Shown one piece after another: positions 26,630-34,297 of a DNA stretch of 64,000 nt. The stretch's first letter is position 1. The number at the start of each line of letters is the position of its first letter. The notes beneath the pieces are model-generated. The model was not told the origin of the DNA, ran no database searches, and saw only the letters and a list, made by a program, of their open reading frames with translations. A program made the position numbers and the translations under genes. The DNA comes from Shimazuella kribbensis DSM 45090. Lineage in GTDB: Bacteria > Bacillota > Bacilli > Thermoactinomycetales > Thermoactinomycetaceae. Location: contig NZ_ATZF01000005.1 of NCBI RefSeq assembly GCF_000428065.1, positions 186,001-250,000 on the forward strand. The letters run 5' to 3'.

Positions 26630-28011
26630 AGATTCGTGAGCGAGAAAACCCACGGTTTCCATCGTGGGATGAAAGCGAGCGTCAGACGAGAGATAATCTC
26701 TGCCATCTCTCGTCTGGCTAATTTTTTGAAATCCTTGACATATAAAAACATATGTTCTATAATATCCACAAAATCCCATTTAGGGAGGTGGAATCGATGC
26801 ACAAAGCCTTCCGATTTCGGCTTCGTCCCGCAACAGAACAACGTATTCTCATTCATAAATCAATCGGATGCAGTCGTTTTGTTTTCAATCATTTTCTAAG
26901 AAAATGGAACGAAAGCTATCAAGAAACAGGTAAAGGTCTAAGCTATCCCAAATGTTCTCAACTACTAACCGCAAAAAAACGCGAGCTAACTTGGTTAAAA
27001 GAAGTCGACTCCACTTCTTTGCAAAACACCTTAAAACACCTTAAAACACCTAGCTGATGGGTTTTCTCGTTTTTTCCAAAAGCAAAACGATGCCCCTCGT
27101 TTGAAAAGCAGGCGAAATCGCGTTCAAACCTATACGAGTCAGTGTAACTATCCCAAACAAGGGAGACCAACGATCGAAATCGTGAAAAACAAAATCAAGC
27201 TACCGAAATTAGGCTGGGTAAAGTTTGTCCAAACCCGTGAAATCAGTGGCCGCATCTTGTCTGTTACAATTCGTCGTACCCCATCGGGAAAGTACCAAGT
27301 TTCAATCCTCTGCGAAGGCTGCTATCTCCGATCTGTTCCTGCACAAAAGGAAGCTGTTGGTATTGATCTGGGATTAAAGGATTTCGCGATCTTCGATGAT
27401 GGAACGAAAATCAATCCAAGTCGTTTCTTTCGTCGGTACGAAGAAAAATTGGCGAAAGCACAACGAATCCTATCCCAACGTACGAAAGGCGGCTCCAATT
27501 GGCGTAAAGCTCGGATAAAAGTAGCTCAGATTCACGAAAAAATTGTGAATAAACGTCATGATTTCCTCCATAAACTCTCCACCCAACTGGTACACGAAAA
27601 CCAAGTGATCAGTACCGAGAGTCTACAAACAGGAAACATGATAAAAAATCACAACTTAGCCAAATCGATTACGGATGCTTCGTGGTCGGAGTTTGTTACG
27701 ATGTTAACATACAAAGCTGCATGGTATGGAAGAACAATCGTAAAGGTAGGGAAAACATTTCCCTCTAGCCAACGTTGTTCCAACCCAGACTGTCGATACA
27801 AAAACAAAGAAGTAAAAGATCGAAACTTGCGCGAATGGACATGTCCTTCGTGTCACGAACATCATGATCGAGACATCAACGCAGCAAAAAATATAGTGCA
27901 AGAAGGTTTACGATTCATTGCCGCAGGGCTTGCGGTCTAAGCTTGGTAAACTTCCTTGGGATACTAAGGATTACCCAAGAATCCCACGGCTTTAGCCGTG
28001 TGGAGTGTCAA
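26630..28011 (+). mobile_element. IS200/IS605-family element carrying tnpB, no tnpA
   Basis: The left end has the hairpin CCCACGG...TCGTGGG (26649-26668); the right end has CCCACGGC...GCCGTGTGG (27983-28003) followed by AGTGTCAA. Both ends match those of the short element at 44133-44523, which helps set the limits. The left flank reads TTTTAT, a plausible target motif. No tnpA transposase is present, so movement would need one in trans. The insertion (perhaps with a deletion) separates fragments of an ABC permease gene from the small-gene cluster upstream. Confidence 0.85.
26797..27940 (+). pseudogene. tnpB: RNA-guided endonuclease TnpB, frameshifted by a 10-bp duplication
   Basis: ATG 26797 behind GGGAGGTG. 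The first frame (to 27057) has the TnpB N-terminus KAFRFRLRPATEQ and SIGCSRFVFNHFL. The sequence TTAAAACACC is present twice in a row (27031-27040, 27041-27050); removing one copy joins the frames as [14 protein letters not shown] and gives exactly 378 codons. The second part keeps all RuvC residues: Asp in GIDLGLKDF, Glu in [10 protein letters not shown], Asp in [10 protein letters not shown], and the zinc finger CSNPDC...CPSC. The protein is therefore recently broken, with an otherwise intact nuclease. Confidence 0.9.
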
Positions 28012-28278
28012 ATATTTCTCTTTTTTACAGGAGTAACGTTATCAAGCAAGCAAATACCTTCGTTAGTTGATTGGTTTTCCAAATGCTTACCTATTACATG
28101 GGGAAGCATTAATTTGAGACACATAATCTTGGAAAATATGGGACTATGGGATCTTATTCAGCAAACCGACTTTTATTGGTTGTGCTTGAGTACTTTATTC
28201 TACCTATGTTTGGGATTATTTATTTTTACTAAACTAGAGAAAAAAGCTCGCATAAATGGGGATTTAGGGAAATATTGA
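28012..28278 (+). pseudogene. C-terminal fragment of an ABC-2 permease
   Basis: From the end of the mobile element the frame reads FLFFTGVTLSSKQIPSLVDW, then LPITWGSINLRHII, ending KARINGDLGKY and stop. It is clearly paralogous to the end of the next gene (FLFFTGITLS, LPITWGCLNLKNMI, KARKNGTIGSY). The N-terminal two thirds are absent; the sequence upstream of the mobile element does not supply them, so DNA was lost around the insertion. Confidence 0.85.
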
Positions 28279-28293
28279 AGGGGAGGTGAAAGC

Positions 28294-29115
28294 ATGGGTT
28301 TTCTATATGTGTTAAGAGCGGAGTTCGTTAAATCCAAGGGGTTTTATAAAAGATATGTGATGGATACCTTTGGGTTTGTTGCATCACAAATACTTTTATT
28401 TATTGGTTTGTTTTATACGATTTTCCAAAATTCAACATGGAATTCACACGTTTTTTTTCAGTTATTAATTGGTGTATTTATCTGGTACATGGGTATATCT
28501 GCTGTAGCACAGTTTAGTTTCATTTTGCAAGAAGAGAGGGAGATCGGAACATTAGAGCAAATATATCTCACTCGTACTTCTCTGATCAAAATGTTGATTG
28601 GCAGAGCTGTAAGTACTTTTGTTTTTGAATTGATAAGTGGTATAGCATTAATTGTGATTATTTTTTATATTCTTTCCATCATTACAAGCGTACCTCTGGA
28701 TGCATTTTTCCAACTACATATTTCCTTGACAGCTTTGCTTTTCTTGTTATTACTAACAATGCTAGGAATATATGGTTTTTCATTTCTACTAGCAGGACTT
28801 GCCCTGATTTTTAAACGGATTGGTGCTTTTACGATTACTTTTCATTATTTATTTCTCTTCTTTACTGGAATAACATTATCCGATAGTAAATTGCCTTCTT
28901 TTTTTGGTTTTATTTCGAAGTTTTTACCCATCACATGGGGATGTTTGAATCTCAAAAATATGATAATGAAGAGTATGAATTTCCAGCAAATAATCAACAG
29001 TTCAGCGTTTAGTTGGTTGTTAGTAAATACAGGTATCTACATCATAATAGGTTTAAGTTTCTTTCTTGTAGCAGAAAAAAAAGCGAGAAAGAATGGAACG
29101 ATAGGATCTTATTAG
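28294..29115 (+). CDS. ABC-2 type permease
   Basis: 273 residues with six hydrophobic segments (about 25-45, 55-80, 105-135, 145-170, 180-200 and 240-262). The short cytosolic EEREIGTLEQIYLTRTS after helix 2 is the characteristic ABC-2 coupling region. GGGGAGGTG precedes the ATG. Its sister gene just upstream is only a fragment and no ATPase gene remains nearby, so the transporter is probably incomplete unless an ATPase elsewhere serves it. Repeat copy 2 of the terminator follows. Confidence 0.87.
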   Translation: MGFLYVLRAEFVKSKGFYKRYVMDTFGFVASQILLFIGLFYTIFQNSTWNSHVFFQLLIGVFIWYMGISAVAQFSFILQEEREIGTLEQIYLTRTSLIKMLIGRAVSTFVFELISGIALIVIIFYILSIITSVPLDAFFQLHISLTALLFLLLLTMLGIYGFSFLLAGLALIFKRIGAFTITFHYLFLFFTGITLSDSKLPSFFGFISKFLPITWGCLNLKNMIMKSMNFQQIINSSAFSWLLVNTGIYIIIGLSFFLVAEKKARKNGTIGSY

Positions 29116-29150
29116 GAATGATGTACTTTCAGACATGCTTATCAAAGTGT

Positions 29151-29196
29151 AAAAGCCAATGCTTTATCTGTGTGGACAGAAGCATTGGCTTTTTTC
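29151..29196. repeat. Terminator-like repeat, copy 2
   Basis: Same stem and loop start as 21361-21408 (AAAAGCCAATGCTT, ATCTGTGTG, AAGCATTGGCTTTT). It ends both the rightward permease and, nine bases beyond its stop, the leftward KimA-like gene. Confidence 0.75.
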
Positions 29197-29204
29197 GTGA
29201 CTTG

Positions 29205-31034
29205 CTATTCTTCTAATTGATAAGGAACAATGGCAACAATAATGTTTTTCCTTCTTAAAATGTTTGCCATGATCAGGAAACCGGACTGGTTATGAAGGAT
29301 GCTCTGCCACCATTTTTTTGTGATGAATTGAGGCATAATGACAGTAACTTGTGTTTTCGATTTATCTGCTTTTTCCTTTACCTCATCCACAAATTGGCTC
29401 AAAGGGGTTAGGACGCTTCGATAAGGGGAATGCAAGGTTACCAACTCCACACCTGTTTCCCATTTGTCCCAAGAATCTTTTAAGTTTTGGATTGCTTCTT
29501 CACTTGAGCCGACATACACGGCGATTACGTTATTGGATAATGATTTAGCATATACGATCGATTGTCTAACAACTGTTGTTATTCCTGCAATAGGAACAAT
29601 AACGACTTTGTCAGCACACTTCATTTCCTTTAGTTTTTCGGATATATCCGTTCGTAATTGGTGTCCAACTGCAATGTAGTGGTGATGGATTTTATGAAAG
29701 ATAAATACTGCGATCGGAATAAAGACAAGGCTCATCCAAACCTGCCCAAACTTCGTGACAAAAAAGATGATAAGAATGAGATAACAGATCAATGCTCCAA
29801 TCAGATTAATCGTTAATTTTGTGATCCAGCCTTGTGGTTTGGTGCGTATCCATTTGATGATCATCCCGGTTTGCGATAAAGAAAAAGGAATAAATACACC
29901 TACTGCATAAAGAGGAATCAAGTTTTCGGTATTACCCTCAAAAATAATAATTAATAAAATGGATGCTACTCCCAATGTGATAATTCCATTTGAATATCCC
30001 AAGCGATCACCACGAGCCGTAAATGCTCTTGGCATGAACTTATCTTTAGCTAGGTTAAAAGCGAGTAATGGGAATGCGGCAAAACCTGTGTTTGCAGCTA
30101 ATATCAAAATCAGAGCAGTAGTTGCTTGTATCAAGTAATAAAAAATATTGCGTCCAAATACAGAAGAACTCAATTGAGATAAAACGGTTTCTTTTTCAGT
30201 AGGAGCAATACCATACCAATACGCTAAAAAGACAATGCCAGAAAAAAGTACGCCTAAAATAATACCCATTAGGGAAAGTGTTGCCGCTGCATTTTTAGGA
30301 GCTGATTCTTTAAAAGCAGGGACAGCATTCGATATCGCTTCCACTCCTGTTAAGGCAGAACAACCAGAAGAAAACGCTTTAAGTATGAGAAATAAACTAA
30401 TGCCCATTACTGGTGTTCCGACTTCTGGATGAATACTGGGTGATACGTGTCCCATCAGTGCTTGATAGATTCCTGTTACAATGAGAATAACGAGAGCACC
30501 TACAAATGCATATACAGGATATGCGAGGATCGATGCTGACTCTGTCAACCCTCTTAGATTGAGCAGTGTAATAATGGCAACCAGACCTACCGCGATCAAG
30601 ACGTTGTATTCATGCAAAGCAGGAAAGGCAGAGGAAATTGCATCTGTACCGGCAGAGACACTCACTGCAACTGTTAATACATAATCGATTAATAATGACC
30701 CTCCGGCAAATAAGCCAAACTTTGTGCCTAAGTTTTCCTTTGCCACCATATAGGCTCCACCGCCATTGGGATAAGCAAAAATAATTTGGCGATAAGATAA
30801 AATGAGAGCTGCTAACAAAATAAGCACACCTACTGCAATAGGAAGTGAGTACCAGAACGCGATCACACTAACAGTGGCTAAAACAATCAGAATTTGCTCT
30901 GGTCCATATGCAATGGAAGAAAGTGCATCAGAAGAAAGAATTGCTAATGCTTTGTAATTGTTTAATTTTTGATTTTGTGCTTCATTGGATTTCATCGGCC
31001 TGCCGATTAGAATTCGTTTAAACTTCTTGAACAA
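29205..31034 (-). CDS. APC-family amino acid/potassium permease, KimA-like
   Basis: 609 residues, the length of Bacillus subtilis KimA (YdaO). Twelve membrane helices in the first 450 residues, with SSDALSSIAYGPEQ and YPNGGGAYMVAKENLG typical of this family, then a cytosolic domain of about 150 residues with KVVIVPIAGITTVV and YVGSSEEAIQNL, resembling the USP-like domain that binds c-di-AMP in KimA. KimA is a K+/H+ symporter. TTG start at 31034 with GGAGGGG seven bases upstream. I saw no c-di-AMP (ydaO) riboswitch pattern in the leader. Confidence 0.85.
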   Translation of the reverse strand: MFKKFKRILIGRPMKSNEAQNQKLNNYKALAILSSDALSSIAYGPEQILIVLATVSVIAFWYSLPIAVGVLILLAALILSYRQIIFAYPNGGGAYMVAKENLGTKFGLFAGGSLLIDYVLTVAVSVSAGTDAISSAFPALHEYNVLIAVGLVAIITLLNLRGLTESASILAYPVYAFVGALVILIVTGIYQALMGHVSPSIHPEVGTPVMGISLFLILKAFSSGCSALTGVEAISNAVPAFKESAPKNAAATLSLMGIILGVLFSGIVFLAYWYGIAPTEKETVLSQLSSSVFGRNIFYYLIQATTALILILAANTGFAAFPLLAFNLAKDKFMPRAFTARGDRLGYSNGIITLGVASILLIIIFEGNTENLIPLYAVGVFIPFSLSQTGMIIKWIRTKPQGWITKLTINLIGALICYLILIIFFVTKFGQVWMSLVFIPIAVFIFHKIHHHYIAVGHQLRTDISEKLKEMKCADKVVIVPIAGITTVVRQSIVYAKSLSNNVIAVYVGSSEEAIQNLKDSWDKWETGVELVTLHSPYRSVLTPLSQFVDEVKEKADKSKTQVTVIMPQFITKKWWQSILHNQSGFLIMANILRRKNIIVAIVPYQLEE

Positions 31035-31429
31035 ATTAACCCCTCCATGATCTATCTGAAAACCTTGCCACTGTATTCGAGCATTATATCACTTGCTTAT
31101 TTGGATGTTTAGGGGTGATAGTAATATTAGGATTTACAAATTTTTGTAACCCATGCGATCAAAATAATTCCTTTGTTCTATGAATCATTGTTATTTTGAG
31201 TTTATCATTGCATTTCCATTTGATGGTTAATGTATCGTAAATATTTTATATATTTAGATAATAATTTGTCCCCATGACCTTAGAAATTAGGAAAAAGTGT
31301 CTGAAGGAAAAATGGTTGCATTATATAAAAATCGTTTATATTTAAAATGTGAATAAAAATTTATTATATAATGTGGTGCTATGACGAAGATCAAAGTAGA
31401 CAAAACCCAAATTGTAAGGGGTAAGGCTA
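31035..31429. other. Divergent intergenic region, KimA-like gene and acetyltransferase
   Basis: 395 bp, AT-rich, no gene seen. It should contain promoters in both directions. A ydaO-type c-di-AMP riboswitch, often found before kimA, was looked for and not recognised. Confidence 0.5.
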
Positions 31430-31888
31430 ATGAAAATAAGACCTTTTAAAGAGCTGGATAAAGATTTTATTGTAAATCTTGCTACCCGATTTATGGAATT
31501 TGAGCTATTGAGCTGGCGTGATCAGGATAGTTTTAAAACAGCGCAACTCAGGATAGCTCGAGAATCCGTTGATAATCCTTCTGCTGGTACAGAAATTTTT
31601 GTAGCGGAAGATGAATCAGGGGAATTACTCGGTTTCTTGGAACTCGCACCCTATAGAGATAATTTAAGCGGTATAGATCAGGGTAATATTGTTGCAATCG
31701 CTATCTGTCCGGAAAGTGAAGGTAAAGGTGTCGGCACGAAACTAATGACCAAAGCAGAAGAGTGGGCACGGCAAAAAGGATACAAGCAGATCGTTCTAAA
31801 TGTCTTTTCCAAGAACTATCGAGCTGTTAACTTCTACAAGCATTTAAACTATGAGGCTGAAGTTGTGAAGATGGTAAAGGAAATATAG
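31430..31888 (+). CDS. GNAT-family N-acetyltransferase
   Basis: 152 residues. The acetyl-CoA binding motif A is clear: IAICPESEGKGVGTKLMTKAEEWA (in part: EGKGVGTKLM), followed by motif B NVFSKNYRAVNFYKHLNYEAE. It resembles aminoglycoside 6'-type or RimI-type acetyltransferases, but the substrate cannot be told. Single gene; AGGGG upstream of the ATG and a hairpin at 31956-31981 downstream. Confidence 0.88.
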   Translation: MKIRPFKELDKDFIVNLATRFMEFELLSWRDQDSFKTAQLRIARESVDNPSAGTEIFVAEDESGELLGFLELAPYRDNLSGIDQGNIVAIAICPESEGKGVGTKLMTKAEEWARQKGYKQIVLNVFSKNYRAVNFYKHLNYEAEVVKMVKEI

Positions 31889-31955
31889 GGGTTAATCCAC
31901 ATACACGGATACGATTAGAACCTGCAACGACAAAGTATAATTTGCCCATTTTTAA

Positions 31956-31981
31956 AGCCCAAAGTAATTAACTATTGGGCT
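31956..31981 (+). terminator. Terminator after the acetyltransferase gene
   Basis: AGCCCAA pairs with TTGGGCT, with only a short T run after it. Confidence 0.55.
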
Positions 31982-32182
31982 GTTTGTGCGATGACTTACC
32001 CCGAAACACAACCTCCAGCTTAATGGAAGAAGCGGAGACTAGTTCAATAGCGCTATCTTCCTTATCATCATTGGGATTTCGTGTATGATTAATGAGATGA
32101 TTTCTTGTTATGGATTTCTTGATTTGTCTTACTATTTTCCCGTTTTGGAAAAGTTTATTGCTACCTAAAGGAGTTTAACAAT

Positions 32183-32986
32183 ATGACTTATGAAATCTTT
32201 CAAGTAGATGCGTTCACGAATAAACCGTTTTCAGGCAACCCTGCGGCTGTTTGTATACTCACAGATCCCAGTATTCAAGATGAAAAATGGATGCAGCTTG
32301 TTGCTAGAGAAATGAATTTACAAGAAACGGCTTACTTATATCCTGAGAAAGATGGTTTTCGATTGCGTTGGTTTACCCCAAAAACAGAAGAACAATTATG
32401 TGGACATGCAACTTTATCTGCTGCTCATATTTTATGGGAACAATCCATTCTTCCGAAAGATCAGGTGGCCCGTTTCTATACTCGATCGGGTTTACTTACT
32501 GCGAAATTGCACGGGGAATGGATTGAACTGAATTTCCCAGCTGAACCTGTGGAAGCCTGCGAAGTTCCCGACCAATTAGAAACTGCACTGGGATGTCCTA
32601 ATTTTTCTTTTGTTGGTAAAAATCGATTGGATTATTTTATAGAAGTGGATAACGAATACAGTATTCATCAGGTTACACCTGATTTTAAACTTCTTCATTC
32701 TCTGATGTTTAACCGTGGGATCATCATAACGAGTCGTTCTCAGTCTGCTGAATTTGATTTTATTTCTCGTTTTTTTGATCCAAATGAAGATAATCCAGAA
32801 GATCCAGTTACTGGTTCCGCTCACTGTGCTCTAGGTCCGTATTGGGAGAAGAAATTAAATAAAACTGATTTAATTGGATACCAAGCTTCGGAACGTGGTG
32901 GGATTGTTAAAGTGAAACCAATTGATCAACGTGTCCTTCTTTTCGGACAAGCAATAACAGTACTTCGTTGTGTTTTGATTAGTTGA
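32183..32986 (+). CDS. PhzF-family isomerase/epimerase
   Basis: 267 residues. PhzF features: FTNKPFSGNPAAV at 11-23, catalytic Glu48 in NLQETAYL, the CGHATLSAAH motif and DPVTGSAHCALGPYW near the end, which closes the second active-site half. PhzF proteins fold like diaminopimelate epimerase and isomerise small acids; most have unknown substrates. AAAGGAG precedes the ATG. Single gene convergent with namA. Confidence 0.9.
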   Translation: MTYEIFQVDAFTNKPFSGNPAAVCILTDPSIQDEKWMQLVAREMNLQETAYLYPEKDGFRLRWFTPKTEEQLCGHATLSAAHILWEQSILPKDQVARFYTRSGLLTAKLHGEWIELNFPAEPVEACEVPDQLETALGCPNFSFVGKNRLDYFIEVDNEYSIHQVTPDFKLLHSLMFNRGIIITSRSQSAEFDFISRFFDPNEDNPEDPVTGSAHCALGPYWEKKLNKTDLIGYQASERGGIVKVKPIDQRVLLFGQAITVLRCVLIS

Positions 32987-33117
32987 TTGTAGATAAAGAG
33001 ATCGTGATCTAGCCCTAACAATTTTGTATACATCTCAGATGATGTGTGAAATGGAATTTAGCTGTATGGTTACATATGTATCAAAAGTGAGTGACAATAT
33101 TTCTGTTTATGGAACAT

Positions 33118-33157
33118 GAACAAACCTTCGGGCTGATATCTGCTCGATGGTTTGTTC
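33118..33157. terminator. Bidirectional hairpin between phzF-like gene and namA
   Basis: GAACAAACC (33118-33126) pairs with GGTTTGTTC (33149-33157) over a 22-base loop; it lies between two convergent gene ends. Confidence 0.6.
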
Positions 33158-33165
33158 AACTATTA

Positions 33166-34191
33166 TTAGTACATAAATCCTCGTTCATATGGTTTAGGAA
33201 TCAAGCTTTTTCTCTCTTCACCTTGTAATGCGTGTAATGCCCAATAAGGGTCACGTAGCATAGCGCGACCGATAGCTACTAAGTCAGCATTTCCGTTTGC
33301 GAGGGTTGCTTCAGCAAGAGTTGGATCGTCTAACATTCCAACCGCGATAACAGGAACATGTAATGCCTCTTTGATAGAGCGAGCATACGGTACTTGATAG
33401 CCGGGATAGTTTCTAGGTTTTACTTTGGGTGATGGGCCTTCTCCGCCGCTACTGATATGAAACATATCTACCCCTGCCTCTGAATAGCGACGACATAAAG
33501 CAATACTATGTTCTAGATCATAACCTCCATCCATATATTCAACGGCTGAAATTCGCATCAACAAAGGCATATCCGGTGGAATCACGCTTTTTATTGCTTG
33601 AATTACTTCGGTTCCAAATAATGCTAAGTCTAGACCATACTTATCATTTCTTTGGTTGATCGCAGGCGAATGGAATTGATGAATCAAATAGCCATGTGCG
33701 CCATGTATTTCGATTGTATCTACCCCAGCTTCTACTGCACGAATTGCTGCTTCTTTAAACTGGATCACTTTTTGTTTGACTTCTTCGGTAGTCAATGCTC
33801 GTGGCTGTTTGTAATGTTTATTGGCAGCGATATATGTGGAAGAAACTGGAATTTCAGCATCTTCCGCCTTTCGACCTGCATGTGCGATTTGTATACCAAT
33901 TTTTGTACCATATTTATGTACTTCATCAATGATACGACGAAAAGCTGGTATCTGATCATTTGACCATAAGCCGAGATCATAATCACTGATCCTCCCGTCT
34001 GGTTCAATATCGGTCATCTCCATGATGATTAATCCTGTCCCGCCAATAGCCCGAGAGACATAGTGGACAAAGTGCCAGTCATTTGGTATCCCATCCTTTG
34101 CTGTCACAGAATACTGACACATGGGCGGCATAACGATTCTATTTTTAAGATGTAAGTTTTTAATTTGATAGGTACTTGCTAGGTGATTCAT
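33166..34191 (-). CDS. namA: NADPH dehydrogenase, old yellow enzyme family (YqjM-like)
   Basis: FMN-dependent reductase of activated C=C bonds, 341 residues. YqjM-type residues: Cys25 and Tyr27 in MPPMCQYS, His-Gly-Ala-His in IEIHGAHGYLIHQF, and the C-terminal Arg-rich end (KSLIPKPYERG) that in YqjM reaches into the neighbouring subunit. FMN-phosphate loops GMLDD and AIGRAMLRDP are present. Its role is usually in detoxification of electrophiles. Single gene with a good ribosome binding site (AAAGGAG) before the ATG. Confidence 0.93.
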   Translation of the reverse strand: MNHLASTYQIKNLHLKNRIVMPPMCQYSVTAKDGIPNDWHFVHYVSRAIGGTGLIIMEMTDIEPDGRISDYDLGLWSNDQIPAFRRIIDEVHKYGTKIGIQIAHAGRKAEDAEIPVSSTYIAANKHYKQPRALTTEEVKQKVIQFKEAAIRAVEAGVDTIEIHGAHGYLIHQFHSPAINQRNDKYGLDLALFGTEVIQAIKSVIPPDMPLLMRISAVEYMDGGYDLEHSIALCRRYSEAGVDMFHISSGGEGPSPKVKPRNYPGYQVPYARSIKEALHVPVIAVGMLDDPTLAEATLANGNADLVAIGRAMLRDPYWALHALQGEERKSLIPKPYERGFMY

Positions 34192-34256
34192 AAAAAACTC
34201 CTTTCTCCATCTACTATCTTCTTACTTTAGCATTTAACAATATTAATGTAATTAAA

Positions 34257-34288
34257 CAGAAAAAAACCCATCAATACAGATGGGTTTC
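34257..34288 (-). terminator. Terminator of ppc
   Basis: On the minus strand AAACCCATC pairs with GATGGGTTT and is followed by a run of T, ten bases after the ppc stop. Confidence 0.85.
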
Positions 34289-34297
34289 GCTTAGCGC

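Noticed and set aside
31035-31429. c-di-AMP (ydaO) riboswitch upstream of the KimA-like gene
   Set aside because: The leader is AT-rich and I could not find the conserved GC-rich helices of that riboswitch.
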